Source: JAVVEW01 sp032251045 (GTDB taxonomy: Bacteria > Pseudomonadota > Gammaproteobacteria > Methylococcales > Methylomonadaceae). From it: 64,000 bases of DNA. Under the pieces are notes generated by a model. The model was not told where the DNA came from, ran no database searches, and saw only the letters and a list, made by a program, of their open reading frames with translations. Shown here in pieces: positions 26,866 to 35,771 of the stretch; the first letter of the stretch is position 1; each line of letters opens with the position of its first letter. The translations under genes and the position numbers were made by a program. Where the stretch lies: positions 9,246 to 73,245 of the forward strand of contig JAVVEW010000003.1 of the NCBI GenBank assembly GCA_032251045.1, given 5' to 3'.

Positions 26866-27708
26866 ATGAAACTGAAAATTCTGGCCGTTTTCGCATTGTT
26901 GTGGGCTGCCCCCACCGCCCAGGCCAAAAGCCTGGTGATGGCACTGATTCCGGCCGAAAACAACGAGCAAATGGTCGGTCAGTTCGAGCCGATGCGTCAG
27001 CATCTGGAAAACAAACTGGGCCGGTCCGTCAAGGTATATACCGCCACTGACTACACCGGCGTGATCGAGGCCATGCGCAAGAAGCGGGTTGATATCGCCT
27101 GGTTTGGGCCTTTGGCTTACTTACTGGCCGAGCGCGAGGCGGGCGCCGAGGCGTTCGCGGTCGGCGTGCGCGCCGATACCGGAAAATCCACTTACCGCAC
27201 GGTGTTCGTGGTGCCTTCAGATTCGCCAGCGCAAACGCTGGCCGATCTTAAGGGTAAAAATGTCGCTTTCGTTGATCCTGCTTCAGCTTCCGGCGGGCTG
27301 GTGCCGACATTTATGATCAAACAAGCCACAGGACTCATGCCGAAAGCGTTTTTCGGCCATCTGACCTACGCAGGTTCACATGACGCGGCGGAAATGGCGG
27401 TCAAGAACAAAACCGTCGATGCCGCCGCCGACAACGACATCACCTACCGGAATATGCTCAACAAGGGTTTGATCAGTCAGGGGTCGAACCGGATTCTATT
27501 GGAATCCGAGCCTTTGCCCGGCGCGCCGATGGCATTTCGAGCCGGTCTCGACGCCGAGCTGAAAGCGACAATCCGCGACGCCATTCTGAGCGCGCACGAA
27601 GAAATTCAAGTGACCGGCTACGGCGACTTGCTGCGCTACGAGGCGGCAAGCCCGGACGATTACCAAGGCTTGCGCACCATGTTCGACGAGCTGGGCAATG
27701 GCCAGTAA
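26866..27708 (+). CDS. phnD: Phosphonate-binding periplasmic protein
   Basis: 280 residues from the ATG at 26866 (GAGGAAAA upstream). Signal peptide ends at TAQA. Family segments: IPAENNEQMVGQFEPMRQHL, YTATDYTGVIEAMRKKRVD, WFGPLAYLLAE, FVDPASASGGLVP. It captures phosphonates and hands them to PhnE/PhnC. It follows phnF by 11 bases. Confidence 0.96.
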   Translation: MKLKILAVFALLWAAPTAQAKSLVMALIPAENNEQMVGQFEPMRQHLENKLGRSVKVYTATDYTGVIEAMRKKRVDIAWFGPLAYLLAEREAGAEAFAVGVRADTGKSTYRTVFVVPSDSPAQTLADLKGKNVAFVDPASASGGLVPTFMIKQATGLMPKAFFGHLTYAGSHDAAEMAVKNKTVDAAADNDITYRNMLNKGLISQGSNRILLESEPLPGAPMAFRAGLDAELKATIRDAILSAHEEIQVTGYGDLLRYEAASPDDYQGLRTMFDELGNGQ

Positions 27709-27796
27709 ATCACTCGCGAGCCGAATGAATTTCGTGGCTACCGTCTTACCCGCCAACCTTGGTGGATGCGCTTAGCCACCCTACGCCGGGATGTAG

Positions 27797-27824
27797 GCCG
27801 GATAAGCGTTTAAGCGCATCCGGC
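27797..27824. repeat. REP-like hairpin between phnD and phnC
   Basis: GCCGGAT (27797) pairs with ATCCGGC (27818) around AAGCGTTTAAGCGC, close to the layout of the enterobacterial REP/BIME hairpin. With the next repeat it fills the 325-base gap between phnD and phnC, where it may protect or cut the mRNA between binding protein and transporter genes. Confidence 0.6.
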
Positions 27825-27950
27825 TTTACACCTCGACGTAGTGACTGGGTGGCGCGATGAACGATACCCGGCATTCCAATGGAACCATCCATAAACTGAT
27901 ATGAAAAAGCTTCTGAACCACGGAGACACAAGAACGAACACAGCATTTGA

Positions 27951-28006
27951 ACCACGAATCAACACAAATAAACACCCATTCGTGTGTCTTGGTGTGCATT
28001 CGTGGT
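27951..28006. repeat. Imperfect inverted repeat upstream of phnC
   Basis: ACCACGAAT (27951) and ATTCGTGGT (27998) form perfect nine-base ends; the inner parts (CAACAC ... GTGTGTC) are imperfectly complementary. An extra GAACCACG lies at about 27915. The type resembles a widespread ACCACGAA-ACAC intergenic repeat. Ends 28 bases before the phnC start. Confidence 0.5.
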
Positions 28007-28033
28007 ACCTCCTTTTTAACTCAGGAACACAGC

Positions 28034-28816
28034 ATGAGCGCGATCATTCTCAAACAAGTCGGTAAAACCTACGCCAACGGCTTCAAGGCGCTGAACGGCA
28101 TCGACCTGACCATAGAACAAGGGCAGTTCGTGGTCGTGCTCGGCCCCAGTGGCGCCGGCAAATCGACCTTGCTTCGGGTCATCAATGCCATGGACCCTGC
28201 CAACAGCGGCGAAGTCACGGTCGATGGCGAGCTAGTACAGGGCCGGAATTTACGCAAAATCCGCGCCCGCATCGGCATGGTGTTCCAGCATTTCAATCTG
28301 GTTGACCGCCTCAATGTGATGACCAATGTGCTGACCGGGCGACTGGCCTACCGGCACTGGTTGGGCAGTCTGTTGCAATTGTTTCCAAAGTCGGATTTCG
28401 AACTGGCCGAGGCTGCCCTGGCGGAAGTTGGTCTGGTAGATAAAGCCTGGCAGCGCGCCGACCAGTTATCCGGCGGCCAGCAGCAACGGGTGGCGATTGC
28501 ACGCGCCCTGACCCAGCAGCCACGGGTGATTCTGGCCGACGAGCCGGTCGCCAGTCTCGACCCCAAATCCAGCGAAGATGTGCTGGCGCTGTTGAAAAAA
28601 ATCTGCGTCGAGAAAAACATCACTGTGATCGCCAACCTGCACCAGATCGAATTCGCCAAAATCTATGCCGACCGTATCGTGGCATTGAACGCAGGGCGAG
28701 TGGTGTTTGACGGCCCGCCGGATGATTTGACCGACCACCGTCTCAACCAAATCTATGGCCTTGACGCCAAGGAGAGCCAACATGACCGCGATGAATTGGC
28801 GTTGGCCGACGCCTGA
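28034..28816 (+). CDS. phnC: Phosphonate ABC transporter ATPase
   Basis: 260 residues from the ATG at 28034 (AGGA upstream). Walker A GPSGAGKST, Q-loop region GMVFQHFNLVDR, signature LSGGQQQRVAIARAL and Walker B VILADEPVASLD are intact. It powers import through the two PhnE permeases. Overlaps phnE1 by 35 bases. Confidence 0.97.
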   Translation: MSAIILKQVGKTYANGFKALNGIDLTIEQGQFVVVLGPSGAGKSTLLRVINAMDPANSGEVTVDGELVQGRNLRKIRARIGMVFQHFNLVDRLNVMTNVLTGRLAYRHWLGSLLQLFPKSDFELAEAALAEVGLVDKAWQRADQLSGGQQQRVAIARALTQQPRVILADEPVASLDPKSSEDVLALLKKICVEKNITVIANLHQIEFAKIYADRIVALNAGRVVFDGPPDDLTDHRLNQIYGLDAKESQHDRDELALADA

Positions 28817-29600
28817 TGGGCGTTTGCCGTCGGCAGTACCTCTGGCTGTGATCAGCGCAGTGCTGGTTCTCGCTGCCAGCGCCTGGCTGATCGAAGTGTC
28901 GCCGGTTCGCTTGTGGCAGGCCGGGCCTCGATTGATAGCCTTTGCCGGGCATTTGTTCACCACGCCGGACTGGGCTTATGTACCGCGTTTGGCCGAAAAA
29001 ATGCTGGAAACCATTGAAATGACCGTACTGGCCACTTTTCTCGCGCTGCTGTTGGCCTTTCCGCTGGGCGTTCTGGCCGCGCATAACGCCAGTCCCCACC
29101 CGATCATATTCCAGATGGCGCGCACGCTGTTGAGCTCCATCCGGGCGCTGCCGGATATGGTGGTGGCGCTATTGTTCGTGTCCGCGTTGGGCCTGGGCGC
29201 GCTGCCGGGCATTCTGGCGCTGGCACTGGTCACGGTCGGCTTCATGGGCAAATTCATCGCCGAAGCCATCGAAGTGGTCGGCACGCGCTCTATCGAAGGT
29301 TTAAGCGCGGCCGGTGCCGGACGCTGGCAGCGCATTCAATACGCCATGTTGCCGCAGGCAATGCCGGATTTCATCGGTTCACTGCTGTACATCCTCGATC
29401 ACAATCTACGTGCGGCAGCGGTGTTGGGGCTGGTCGGCGCCGGTGGTATCGGCTACGACCTGGTGATGGCCATGCGGCTGTTCGATTACGGGCGCATCAG
29501 TCTGATTGCACTGTCCATTTATATCGTCGTGACCTTGCTGGACCGGATGTCGGCCTGGTTGCGGGGGCGCGTTTTGGGGAGGAGAGTCAATGTCCATTGA
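28782..29600 (+). CDS. phnE: Phosphonate ABC transporter permease 1
   Basis: 272 residues from the ATG at 28782, preceded by AAGGAGAG. Six or so membrane helices and the permease EAA-like loop (EAIEVVGTRSIEGLSAAGAG). Pairs with the second PhnE to form the channel; relatives with two PhnE genes are common. Overlaps the next gene by 11 bases. Confidence 0.95.
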   Translation: MTAMNWRWPTPDGRLPSAVPLAVISAVLVLAASAWLIEVSPVRLWQAGPRLIAFAGHLFTTPDWAYVPRLAEKMLETIEMTVLATFLALLLAFPLGVLAAHNASPHPIIFQMARTLLSSIRALPDMVVALLFVSALGLGALPGILALALVTVGFMGKFIAEAIEVVGTRSIEGLSAAGAGRWQRIQYAMLPQAMPDFIGSLLYILDHNLRAAAVLGLVGAGGIGYDLVMAMRLFDYGRISLIALSIYIVVTLLDRMSAWLRGRVLGRRVNVH

Positions 29601-30372
29601 CCAGGCACTACCGGCTAAACCCCGTTCATGGCTGCCGCTGTGGCTGAGTCTGTTATTGGCGCTGCTGTATGTCATCGCCGTCGATCTGGAACTGGACGGC
29701 GAAGCCTTGCTGTATGGCCTTGAAGACATGGCGGGCTATTTTGCCCGGTTCGGCTCGCCCGATTTCAGTAACTTATCTAGTTATCTACAACTGTTAGCGC
29801 AAACCCTGGCCATCGCGGTGTGGGGCAGCGTGTTGGCGTTGATCGCGGCGGTCATGATCGCCCCGTTCGCGGCCATCACCATCAGTCCCAATGCCCTGAC
29901 CTACCGGCTGGCGCGCGAGTTATTGAACTTCATGCGGGCGATGCCGGATCTTTTGCTGGCTTTATTGTTCGTGGCCGCGCTGGGGCTTGGGCCGATGCCC
30001 GGCGTGCTGGCGCTGGCGGTGCACACCGCCGGCTTTTTAGGAAAATTCTTCGCCGAAAGCATGGAACGGGTACCCGCCGGCCGCTATGAAGCCATGGCCT
30101 CGGTCGGCGCCGGTTTCACCCAGACGTTAATCTTCGCGGTCTGGCCGTCGATGCTGCGCGAAGCGATCGGCAACACCTTATACATCTTCGACCGCAACGT
30201 GCGTATGGCTGCGGTGCTGGGACTGGTCGGCGCCGGCGGCATAGGGCTGGAGCTGCACGACACCTTGCGGCTGTTTCGCTATGACCAGTCATCGGCGCTG
30301 ATAATGGTGATGCTGATCACCATTATCGCCATCGATCAACTTTCCACCTGGATCAGGAAAAAATTGACATGA
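29590..30372 (+). CDS. phnE: Phosphonate ABC transporter permease 2
   Basis: 260 residues, GGGGAGGAGAG just before the ATG. Homologous to the upstream permease (shared ALLFVxALGLGxxPG, ESMERVPAGRYEAMASVGAG and AAVLGLVGAGGIG). Overlaps phnG by four bases (ATGA). Confidence 0.95.
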   Translation: MSIDQALPAKPRSWLPLWLSLLLALLYVIAVDLELDGEALLYGLEDMAGYFARFGSPDFSNLSSYLQLLAQTLAIAVWGSVLALIAAVMIAPFAAITISPNALTYRLARELLNFMRAMPDLLLALLFVAALGLGPMPGVLALAVHTAGFLGKFFAESMERVPAGRYEAMASVGAGFTQTLIFAVWPSMLREAIGNTLYIFDRNVRMAAVLGLVGAGGIGLELHDTLRLFRYDQSSALIMVMLITIIAIDQLSTWIRKKLT

Positions 30373-30833
30373 ATATTCCCCGCTCCACCTGGCCAAGGGC
30401 GCTGGCCCTATTGCCGCTGACCCGCTTCGAACAAGCGCTGAATTGGGTAACGCAAAACTGGCATATCGAGCCGGTGCAATTGCCCGCCTCCGGGCTTGCG
30501 ATGTTGCAAGTTGCCGACAGTGCGTTCGGCGATGCCTACAACCTGGGCGAAATACCATTGACCACGATGTGGCTGGAAATCACCACGCCCGACGGCCAGC
30601 GCGCCGAAGGCGCCGCCCAACTGATGGATGATGATGCCGAAAAAGTCCGCTGGCTGGCAATCTGCGATGCGGTGTTGTCAACCCGGCTAGAAGGTTTCGA
30701 TCAGGTCAAGGCGCTGCTGGACGAAGGACTTGCAAAATTCGAACAGGAACAACGCTTACGCCAAGCGCTGTTAAGTAAAACGCGTGTTGATTTCGCGCTG
30801 TTATCGGCCAGTGAGGATGACGATGAAGATTGA
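30369..30833 (+). CDS. phnG: C-P lyase core subunit PhnG
   Basis: 154 residues. PhnG forms the PhnG2H2I2J2 core complex, which with PhnI attaches phosphonate to ribose of ATP or GTP. Family segments DSAFGDAYNLGEIPLTTMWLE (part) and DGQRAEGAAQLMDDD are seen. Ends in an acidic tail (ASEDDDED). Coupled to phnE2 and phnH. Confidence 0.95.
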   Translation: MNIPRSTWPRALALLPLTRFEQALNWVTQNWHIEPVQLPASGLAMLQVADSAFGDAYNLGEIPLTTMWLEITTPDGQRAEGAAQLMDDDAEKVRWLAICDAVLSTRLEGFDQVKALLDEGLAKFEQEQRLRQALLSKTRVDFALLSASEDDDED

Positions 30834-31404
30834 TGCGATATGGCAGGCACCCTTCCAGCAACAGGTGTTCCGTCAACTGGTAAGCGCCCAGTCCCGACCC
30901 GGAACGGTGGCCACTATGCCCGATTGCCAGGTGGAAAAAGCCATTCTGGCGGCACTGGTCGATCAGGAAAGCTCGCTGGCCGACCCGGATAATTTGTTGA
31001 CCGAGCGCGACTGGCAACGGCTGGGCGTGCGTCGTGAACAGCCTGAAGCGGCCGCCTTCGTGGTGCTCGACGGTGATCGTCAGCCGACCTTCGAACCCCG
31101 GCTCGGCACCTTGGCCAGCCCAGAATTCGGCGCGACCTTGATCCTCAAGATTCAAGCCTTGACCGGTGGCGAGGTGACCTATCGGCTGACCGGCCCGGGC
31201 GTTAAAGGGGGGGGCGAATTTGCACCGGCGGGCCTGAATCCGGCCTGGCTGGATAAGCGCGACGACTGGAATGGCCAGTTTCCGTTAGGCGTCGATTTTA
31301 TTCTGTGCGCCGGTGACAGTTTCCTGGCCCTGCCGCGCACCACGCAGGTCACGGCTATTTGCACCACGAACGGACACGAATGTACGGGTTTTCGAGTTTC
31401 GTAG
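30823..31404 (+). CDS. phnH: C-P lyase core subunit PhnH
   Basis: 193 residues from the ATG at 30823 (GAGG six bases upstream), overlapping phnG by 11 bases. Segments RQLVSAQSRPGTVATMP, YRLTGPGVKGGGEF and PLGVDFILCAGDSFLALPRTT are typical of PhnH. A run of seven G at about 31207 is in frame. A 123-base gap with REP sequence separates it from phnI. Confidence 0.95.
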   Translation: MKIDAIWQAPFQQQVFRQLVSAQSRPGTVATMPDCQVEKAILAALVDQESSLADPDNLLTERDWQRLGVRREQPEAAAFVVLDGDRQPTFEPRLGTLASPEFGATLILKIQALTGGEVTYRLTGPGVKGGGEFAPAGLNPAWLDKRDDWNGQFPLGVDFILCAGDSFLALPRTTQVTAICTTNGHECTGFRVS

Positions 31405-31474
31405 GCTGGGTTGAGGCACGAAACCCAGCATTGAGGCTGACCAGGCCGGGTATCGCTGATCGCTCCACCCAGAC
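31401..31474. repeat. REP-like hairpins between phnH and phnI
   Basis: 31401-31429 starts GTAGGCTGGGTTGAGGCACG and ends AAACCCAGC; GCTGGGTT and AACCCAGC can pair. 31444-31474 is a second, divergent copy in opposite orientation (GGGTATCGCTGATCGCTCCA), the same variant as at 5537-5569. Copies of the first type flank the transposase relic between phnL and phnM. Confidence 0.75.
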
Positions 31475-31527
31475 TGCGGCACGGGCAATGTGATGTCACA
31501 TATTTAATGATTATTTAGGAGAAATGG

Positions 31528-32640
31528 ATGGGTTATGTCGCGATTAAAGGCGGTGGCCAGGCCATCGAAGGCGCGGCCGAGGTTTTGGAGCTGCTGCGTA
31601 CCCGCGAGGGTGACGCTGGCGCGCCGCTGACGCTGGAGACAATTGAAAAGCAGCTGTACTTTCTGCATGGGCGCATTCTGTCCGAGGGCGGCTTGTATCA
31701 TCCCAAACTGGCTTCGCTGGCGATCAAGCAAAGCCTGGGCGACACCCTGGAAGCCAGCTTCGCGCTCAGAGCCTACCGTTCCAGTAAGCCCAGGCTGTTG
31801 TCCACCGCCCCGCACGGCACCGAAAACATGCGTCTGATTCGGCGTATTTCAGCTTCGTTCAAGGATATTCCCGGCGGTCAGATGTTAGGGCCGACCACCG
31901 ATTATGCACTGCGTTTATTGCGCATGGAATTGATCGATGAAACGCCCGAGGCGTTCCGCGAGCGCGCCCGAACGCTGTTGACCAATCTGCCTGAAGAGCA
32001 GGTGCCGGATTCGTTTCCGAAAGTGCTGGACAGCTTAAGAGCCCAAGGGCTGTTGCCCAAACCCAGTAGCGCTGCCCGCGAACCGGCATTCGATATCACC
32101 CGCGAGCCGTTGATCTTTCCGGTACCGCGCTCGGCGGCGCTGGCGACCATGGCCCGCGCCGAGACCGGATCATTACTGGCTATCGCCTATTCAAACATGC
32201 GTGGCTACGGTGACGTGCATCCGACCGTGGCCGAGCTTCGGGTGGGTTATTTGCCGGTCATGCTGGCGCATCCGATCACCGGCGAGGCTACCGAAATCGG
32301 CGAAGTGCTGATGACCGAATGCGAAGTGGTGGCCATGTACGAAGACGATTCCGACGACGGCCCATCGGCGCCGACCTTTACCCTGGGTTACGGCGCTTGT
32401 TTCGGCCATAACGAAGTCAAGGCCATCGCCATGGCGATACTCGACCGCGCTTTGCAAAAAGGCCGTAGCGATGGACCTTCTAACCCGTCCGAAGACGCCG
32501 AATTCGTGCTGCTGCATATCGATGGCATCGATTCAATGGGCTTTGCCTCGCACTACAAAATGCCGCATTACGTCACCTTTCAGTCCGATATGGACCGTCT
32601 GCGCACCACGCAACGCAAACACCAGGAGGCATCCGAATGA
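31528..32640 (+). CDS. phnI: C-P lyase core subunit PhnI
   Basis: 370 residues, AGGAG before the ATG. PhnI is the nucleosidase-like subunit that, with PhnG, H and L, exchanges adenine of ATP for phosphonate to give ribose 1-phosphonate triphosphate. Start MGYVAIKGGGQAIEGA and later FDITREPLIFPVPRSAALATM (part) are characteristic. Overlaps phnJ by four bases. Confidence 0.97.
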   Translation: MGYVAIKGGGQAIEGAAEVLELLRTREGDAGAPLTLETIEKQLYFLHGRILSEGGLYHPKLASLAIKQSLGDTLEASFALRAYRSSKPRLLSTAPHGTENMRLIRRISASFKDIPGGQMLGPTTDYALRLLRMELIDETPEAFRERARTLLTNLPEEQVPDSFPKVLDSLRAQGLLPKPSSAAREPAFDITREPLIFPVPRSAALATMARAETGSLLAIAYSNMRGYGDVHPTVAELRVGYLPVMLAHPITGEATEIGEVLMTECEVVAMYEDDSDDGPSAPTFTLGYGACFGHNEVKAIAMAILDRALQKGRSDGPSNPSEDAEFVLLHIDGIDSMGFASHYKMPHYVTFQSDMDRLRTTQRKHQEASE

Positions 32641-33491
32641 AGCAGGGCATCCAGTTCGCTTTTCTCGACGAATACGCCAAGCGCGAAATTCGCCGCACGG
32701 TGCTGAAAGCCATCGCCATTCCCGGCTATCAGGTGCCTTATTCCTCGCGGGAAATGCCCATGGGCCGGGGTTTTGGCACCGGCGGTCTGCAACTGACGCT
32801 GGCCCTAGTGGGCCTGGGCGATACAGTCAAAGTCATCGACCAGGGCAGCGACGATTCAGTCAACGCGGTCAATCTGCGTAAATTCATCGAACTGACCTGC
32901 CCGGGCGTGGATACCACCACCCGCCTGCAAGAGGCGACTTTGATCCAGTCGCGGCACCGGATTCCGGAACGGCCATTACGAGCCGATCAGATTCTGGTTT
33001 TGCAAGTGCCGTATCCGGACGCCTTGGTGATCGTCGAACCCAGCGAAGACAAACGTAAGGTGATGCACGGCGAGGCCGATTACGCCAGGCTGTTGGTCAA
33101 GCTGTACGAAGACATCGTCAAGTTCGATGAAATTACCATTTCACACCGCTATCCGACCCGGATCAACGGCCATTACATCATCGATCCATCGCCGATACCG
33201 CGCTACGACGTGCCCAAGCTGAATGATGCCCCGGCGCTGATGCTGTTCGGTGCCGGTCGGGAGAAAAAAATCTACGCCGTGCCGCCGCATACTCTGGCTG
33301 AACCTCTGGCCTTCGACGACGTGGCGTTCCGGGTCGAGGATTTCACCGATGAACACGGCAACCGGCGCGCCTGCCATCTGTGCGGTGCCACCGACAGTTT
33401 TCTCGACGAGTTTTTCGATGAACACGGCGACAAACTGTTTCAGTGTTCCGATAGCGACTACTGCACCCAGCGACAGGAGGCGGGCGCATGA
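32637..33491 (+). CDS. phnJ: C-P lyase, radical SAM iron-sulfur enzyme PhnJ
   Basis: 284 residues. It cleaves the carbon-phosphorus bond of ribose 1-phosphonate 5-phosphate, releasing a hydrocarbon (methane from methylphosphonate). The glycine-rich MPMGRGFGTGGLQ segment carries the radical-site glycine; the C-terminal cysteines for the cluster and thiyl radical are present as CHLC ... FQC-SDSDY-C. Overlaps phnK by four bases. Confidence 0.98.
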   Translation: MKQGIQFAFLDEYAKREIRRTVLKAIAIPGYQVPYSSREMPMGRGFGTGGLQLTLALVGLGDTVKVIDQGSDDSVNAVNLRKFIELTCPGVDTTTRLQEATLIQSRHRIPERPLRADQILVLQVPYPDALVIVEPSEDKRKVMHGEADYARLLVKLYEDIVKFDEITISHRYPTRINGHYIIDPSPIPRYDVPKLNDAPALMLFGAGREKKIYAVPPHTLAEPLAFDDVAFRVEDFTDEHGNRRACHLCGATDSFLDEFFDEHGDKLFQCSDSDYCTQRQEAGA

Positions 33492-34318
33492 AAAAAATTC
33501 TGGAAGTCAAAGGCTTGACTCAACTGTACGGCAAAGGCTGCGATCTGTGTTTCGATGCTACCGGGCCCGATAAGGAGACCAACATCTGCCCACACTGCGG
33601 CAGCGTGGTCGCTTTGCACAATCTCGATTTCGACCTGTTCAAAGGCGAGATTCTGGGCATCATGGGCGAGTCCGGCAGCGGCAAATCGACTGCCGTCAAA
33701 TGCCTGTATTTCGATCAGGCGCCTTATGCCGGCCATGCGTTTTTTTACGATGACGACCGCCAGTACGATTTATTCACGCTGAACCCGGCCCAGCGCCGGG
33801 TGTTGCGCAACCGTCGCTTCGGCATGGTTTATCAAAACCCCAACCTGGGACTGAATTTCGGCATTTCCGCCGGTGGCAACATCGCCGAGCGGTTGCTGAT
33901 GAATCAAGTCTCGAATTATGGCGATATCCGCGCCCGCGCCCGGGAACTGTTGACTCGCACCGAAGTGCTGCCGGAACGCATGGACGAGTTGCCGAAAAAC
34001 TTTTCCGGCGGTATGCAGCAGCGGGTACAGATCGCCAAGGCGCTGGCCACCCGGCCGCCGCTGCTGTTTCTCGATGAAGTCACCACCGGCCTGGATTTGT
34101 CGGTGCAGGCCAGGATTCTCGATCTGATTCTGGAAATTCAGGCCGAACTCGATACCGCCATGGTGGTGGTCACTCACGATCTGGGCGTGATCCGACTATT
34201 GGCCGGGCGCACCCTGGTGATGAAATATGGCCGGGTGATCGAATCGGGACTGACCGACCAGGTTCTCGAAGACCCGCAGCACGCCTACACCCAGAAACTG
34301 GTCGCCTCGGCGCTGTAA
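33488..34318 (+). CDS. phnK: C-P lyase-associated ATPase PhnK
   Basis: 276 residues. ABC-type ATPase with Walker A GESGSGKST, signature FSGGMQQRVQIAKAL and Walker B LLFLDEVTTGLD; it docks on the C-P lyase core and is not a transporter subunit. A Cys-rich insert near the N-terminus (CDLC ... CPHCG, about 19-46) may bind metal, as in many PhnK outside enterobacteria. Confidence 0.96.
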   Translation: MKKILEVKGLTQLYGKGCDLCFDATGPDKETNICPHCGSVVALHNLDFDLFKGEILGIMGESGSGKSTAVKCLYFDQAPYAGHAFFYDDDRQYDLFTLNPAQRRVLRNRRFGMVYQNPNLGLNFGISAGGNIAERLLMNQVSNYGDIRARARELLTRTEVLPERMDELPKNFSGGMQQRVQIAKALATRPPLLFLDEVTTGLDLSVQARILDLILEIQAELDTAMVVVTHDLGVIRLLAGRTLVMKYGRVIESGLTDQVLEDPQHAYTQKLVASAL

Positions 34319-34331
34319 GGAGTTTAAGGAT

Positions 34332-35039
34332 ATGACCGAAAAACCGTTGTTGATCGCGGAAAACCTGTCCAAGACATTTTTTCTGCACGAACAGAACAAA
34401 ACCATCCCGTCCTCGGCGGACGTTAACCTTTATGTTTACCCGGGCAAGCTGACCGCGCTGATCGGCCCCACCGGTGCCGGTAAATCCTCGGTACTGAAAG
34501 CAATTTACCGCACCTATCTGGCCAGTAGCGGGCGCTTGTTGTTTAAGACCGAGGCTGGCGACGAGCTGGATCTGGTTCGGGTGTCCGAACACCGGATGCT
34601 GGAGCTTAGAAAAAGTGAAATCGGCTTTGTCACCCAGTTTCTGCACACTTTACCGCGCCAGAAAACCCTGGATGTGGTAGCCATGCCGCTGTATCGGCAA
34701 GGCATCGACAAGCCGGAAGCGCGCGCCCGGGCCGCTGAACTTCTGGCCGAGCTGAACATCCCGCAGCGGCTGTGGGAAGTCCCCCCGGCGACCTTTTCCG
34801 GTGGCGAGAAACAGCGCGTGAACCTGGCGCGTGGGCTGATCGCATCACCTCGATTGCTGCTTTTGGACGAACCTACCGCCAGCCTGGACGCCGCCACCAC
34901 CGACCGGGTGGTGGAGCTGATTCAGCGCAAAAAAGCCCAGGGTGTCGGTATGTTGGCGATTTTCCACCACGCCGACCTGGTGGAACGCATGGCCGAGGAA
35001 GTCGTGGAGCTGAAAGCACCGGCGGCCGTGGCGGCGTGA
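34332..35039 (+). CDS. phnL: C-P lyase-associated ATPase PhnL
   Basis: 235 residues, AAGGAGTTTAAGG upstream. ABC-type ATPase: Walker A GPTGAGKSS, signature FSGGEKQRVNLARGL, Walker B LLLLDEPTASLD. Needed with PhnGHI for the first step. Starts 13 bases after phnK. Downstream the operon is broken by a transposase relic of about 700 bases. Confidence 0.96.
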   Translation: MTEKPLLIAENLSKTFFLHEQNKTIPSSADVNLYVYPGKLTALIGPTGAGKSSVLKAIYRTYLASSGRLLFKTEAGDELDLVRVSEHRMLELRKSEIGFVTQFLHTLPRQKTLDVVAMPLYRQGIDKPEARARAAELLAELNIPQRLWEVPPATFSGGEKQRVNLARGLIASPRLLLLDEPTASLDAATTDRVVELIQRKKAQGVGMLAIFHHADLVERMAEEVVELKAPAAVAA

Positions 35040-35065
35040 CTCGCGATTTGCGTAGGAATGTAGGC

Positions 35066-35094
35066 GTAGGCTGGGTTGAGGTACGAAACCCAGC
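35066..35094 (+). repeat. REP hairpin on the 3' side of the transposase relic
   Basis: GTAGGCTGGGTTGAGGTACG followed by AAACCCAGC; stem GCTGGGTT/AACCCAGC, loop about nine bases. Nearly identical to 31401-31429 and opposite in orientation to 35669-35699 on the other side of the transposase gene. Confidence 0.8.
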
Positions 35095-35101
35095 TTTAAG
35101 G

Positions 35102-35633
35102 CTAATCCCAGGGACGTTCGATGACCGAGGGCTTAGCCGCCCAATCCGGCGAATACAAACCGGTCTTGACATGGCGATGAAACGAGGAATATGGCCAATC
35201 GGCGGCGCGGCTGACATAACCATGTTTGACCGGATTGTAATGGATGTAATCGAAATGACGCTGGTAATCGAGATCATCCCGGATCACATGCTCCCAGTAG
35301 CGCCGTTGCCATAGACCGCGTTCACCCTTGCGCTTTCGCGCTGTCGGAAATGCGTTCCGTGAACTCGATACGCCTGGAAAAATCGGCCTTGATCAACCGC
35401 CAGCGTAACGGGAAATTGGTGTCGCCTTCCGGCAGCCGCCACAGGCAATGCAGGTGTTCGGGAAGAACCACCATTGCCTCGATGTCGAAAGGATGTTTTT
35501 GCCGCACATCGCGGCAGGTATCGCGCAGGATTTGAATATGCCGGGTCAGCAAATCGTTGTGTTTACGCTCGGCCCGGACGACAGTGAAAAAATATACGCC
35601 GCCAGCAACACGTTAGCGAATATAGCTACGCAT
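35102..35633 (-). pseudogene. Decayed REP-associated tyrosine transposase (RAYT)
   Basis: Read leftward from the ATG at 35633 the family sequence is MRSYIR, a TAA stop (35613-35615), then VAGGVYFFTVVRAERKHND, LLTRHIQILRD, the HUH motif in LPEHLHCLW and RWRLIKADFSRR. Near 35325 a one-base shift moves to the frame with RGLWQRRYWEHVIRDD, HFDYIHYNPVKHGYV (catalytic Tyr) and WPYSSFHRHVKTG. One nonsense and one frameshift mean it is inactive. RAYTs are single-copy enzymes that mobilise REP hairpins; such hairpins flank this copy. Confidence 0.88.
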
Positions 35634-35668
35634 GATACGAGTTTAGCCACATGGAACGGGATAAACAA

Positions 35669-35699
35669 GCTGGGTTTCACGCTGTTCAACCCAGCCTAC
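35669..35699 (-). repeat. REP hairpin on the 5' side of the transposase relic
   Basis: GCTGGGTTTCACGCTGTTCA followed by ACCCAGCCTAC, the reverse orientation of the copy at 35066. Together the pair and the RAYT gene form a classical REP-RAYT-REP unit. It lies 72 bases before the phnM start. Confidence 0.8.
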
Positions 35700-35771
35700 G
35701 GAAACCCCACCCCTGGTTCCCACGCGGGAGCATGGGAACCAGTAAAAATCAACGTTTTATCAGGATTAACT

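Noticed and set aside
33500..33610. Cys-rich segment in PhnK considered as a fusion or rare insertion
   Set aside because: Similar Cys pairs are usual in PhnK proteins outside enterobacteria, so not unusual.
35448..35771. 108-codon N-terminal extension of the phnM frame
   Set aside because: It crosses the transposase relic and REP hairpin; homology and a ribosome site start at 35772.
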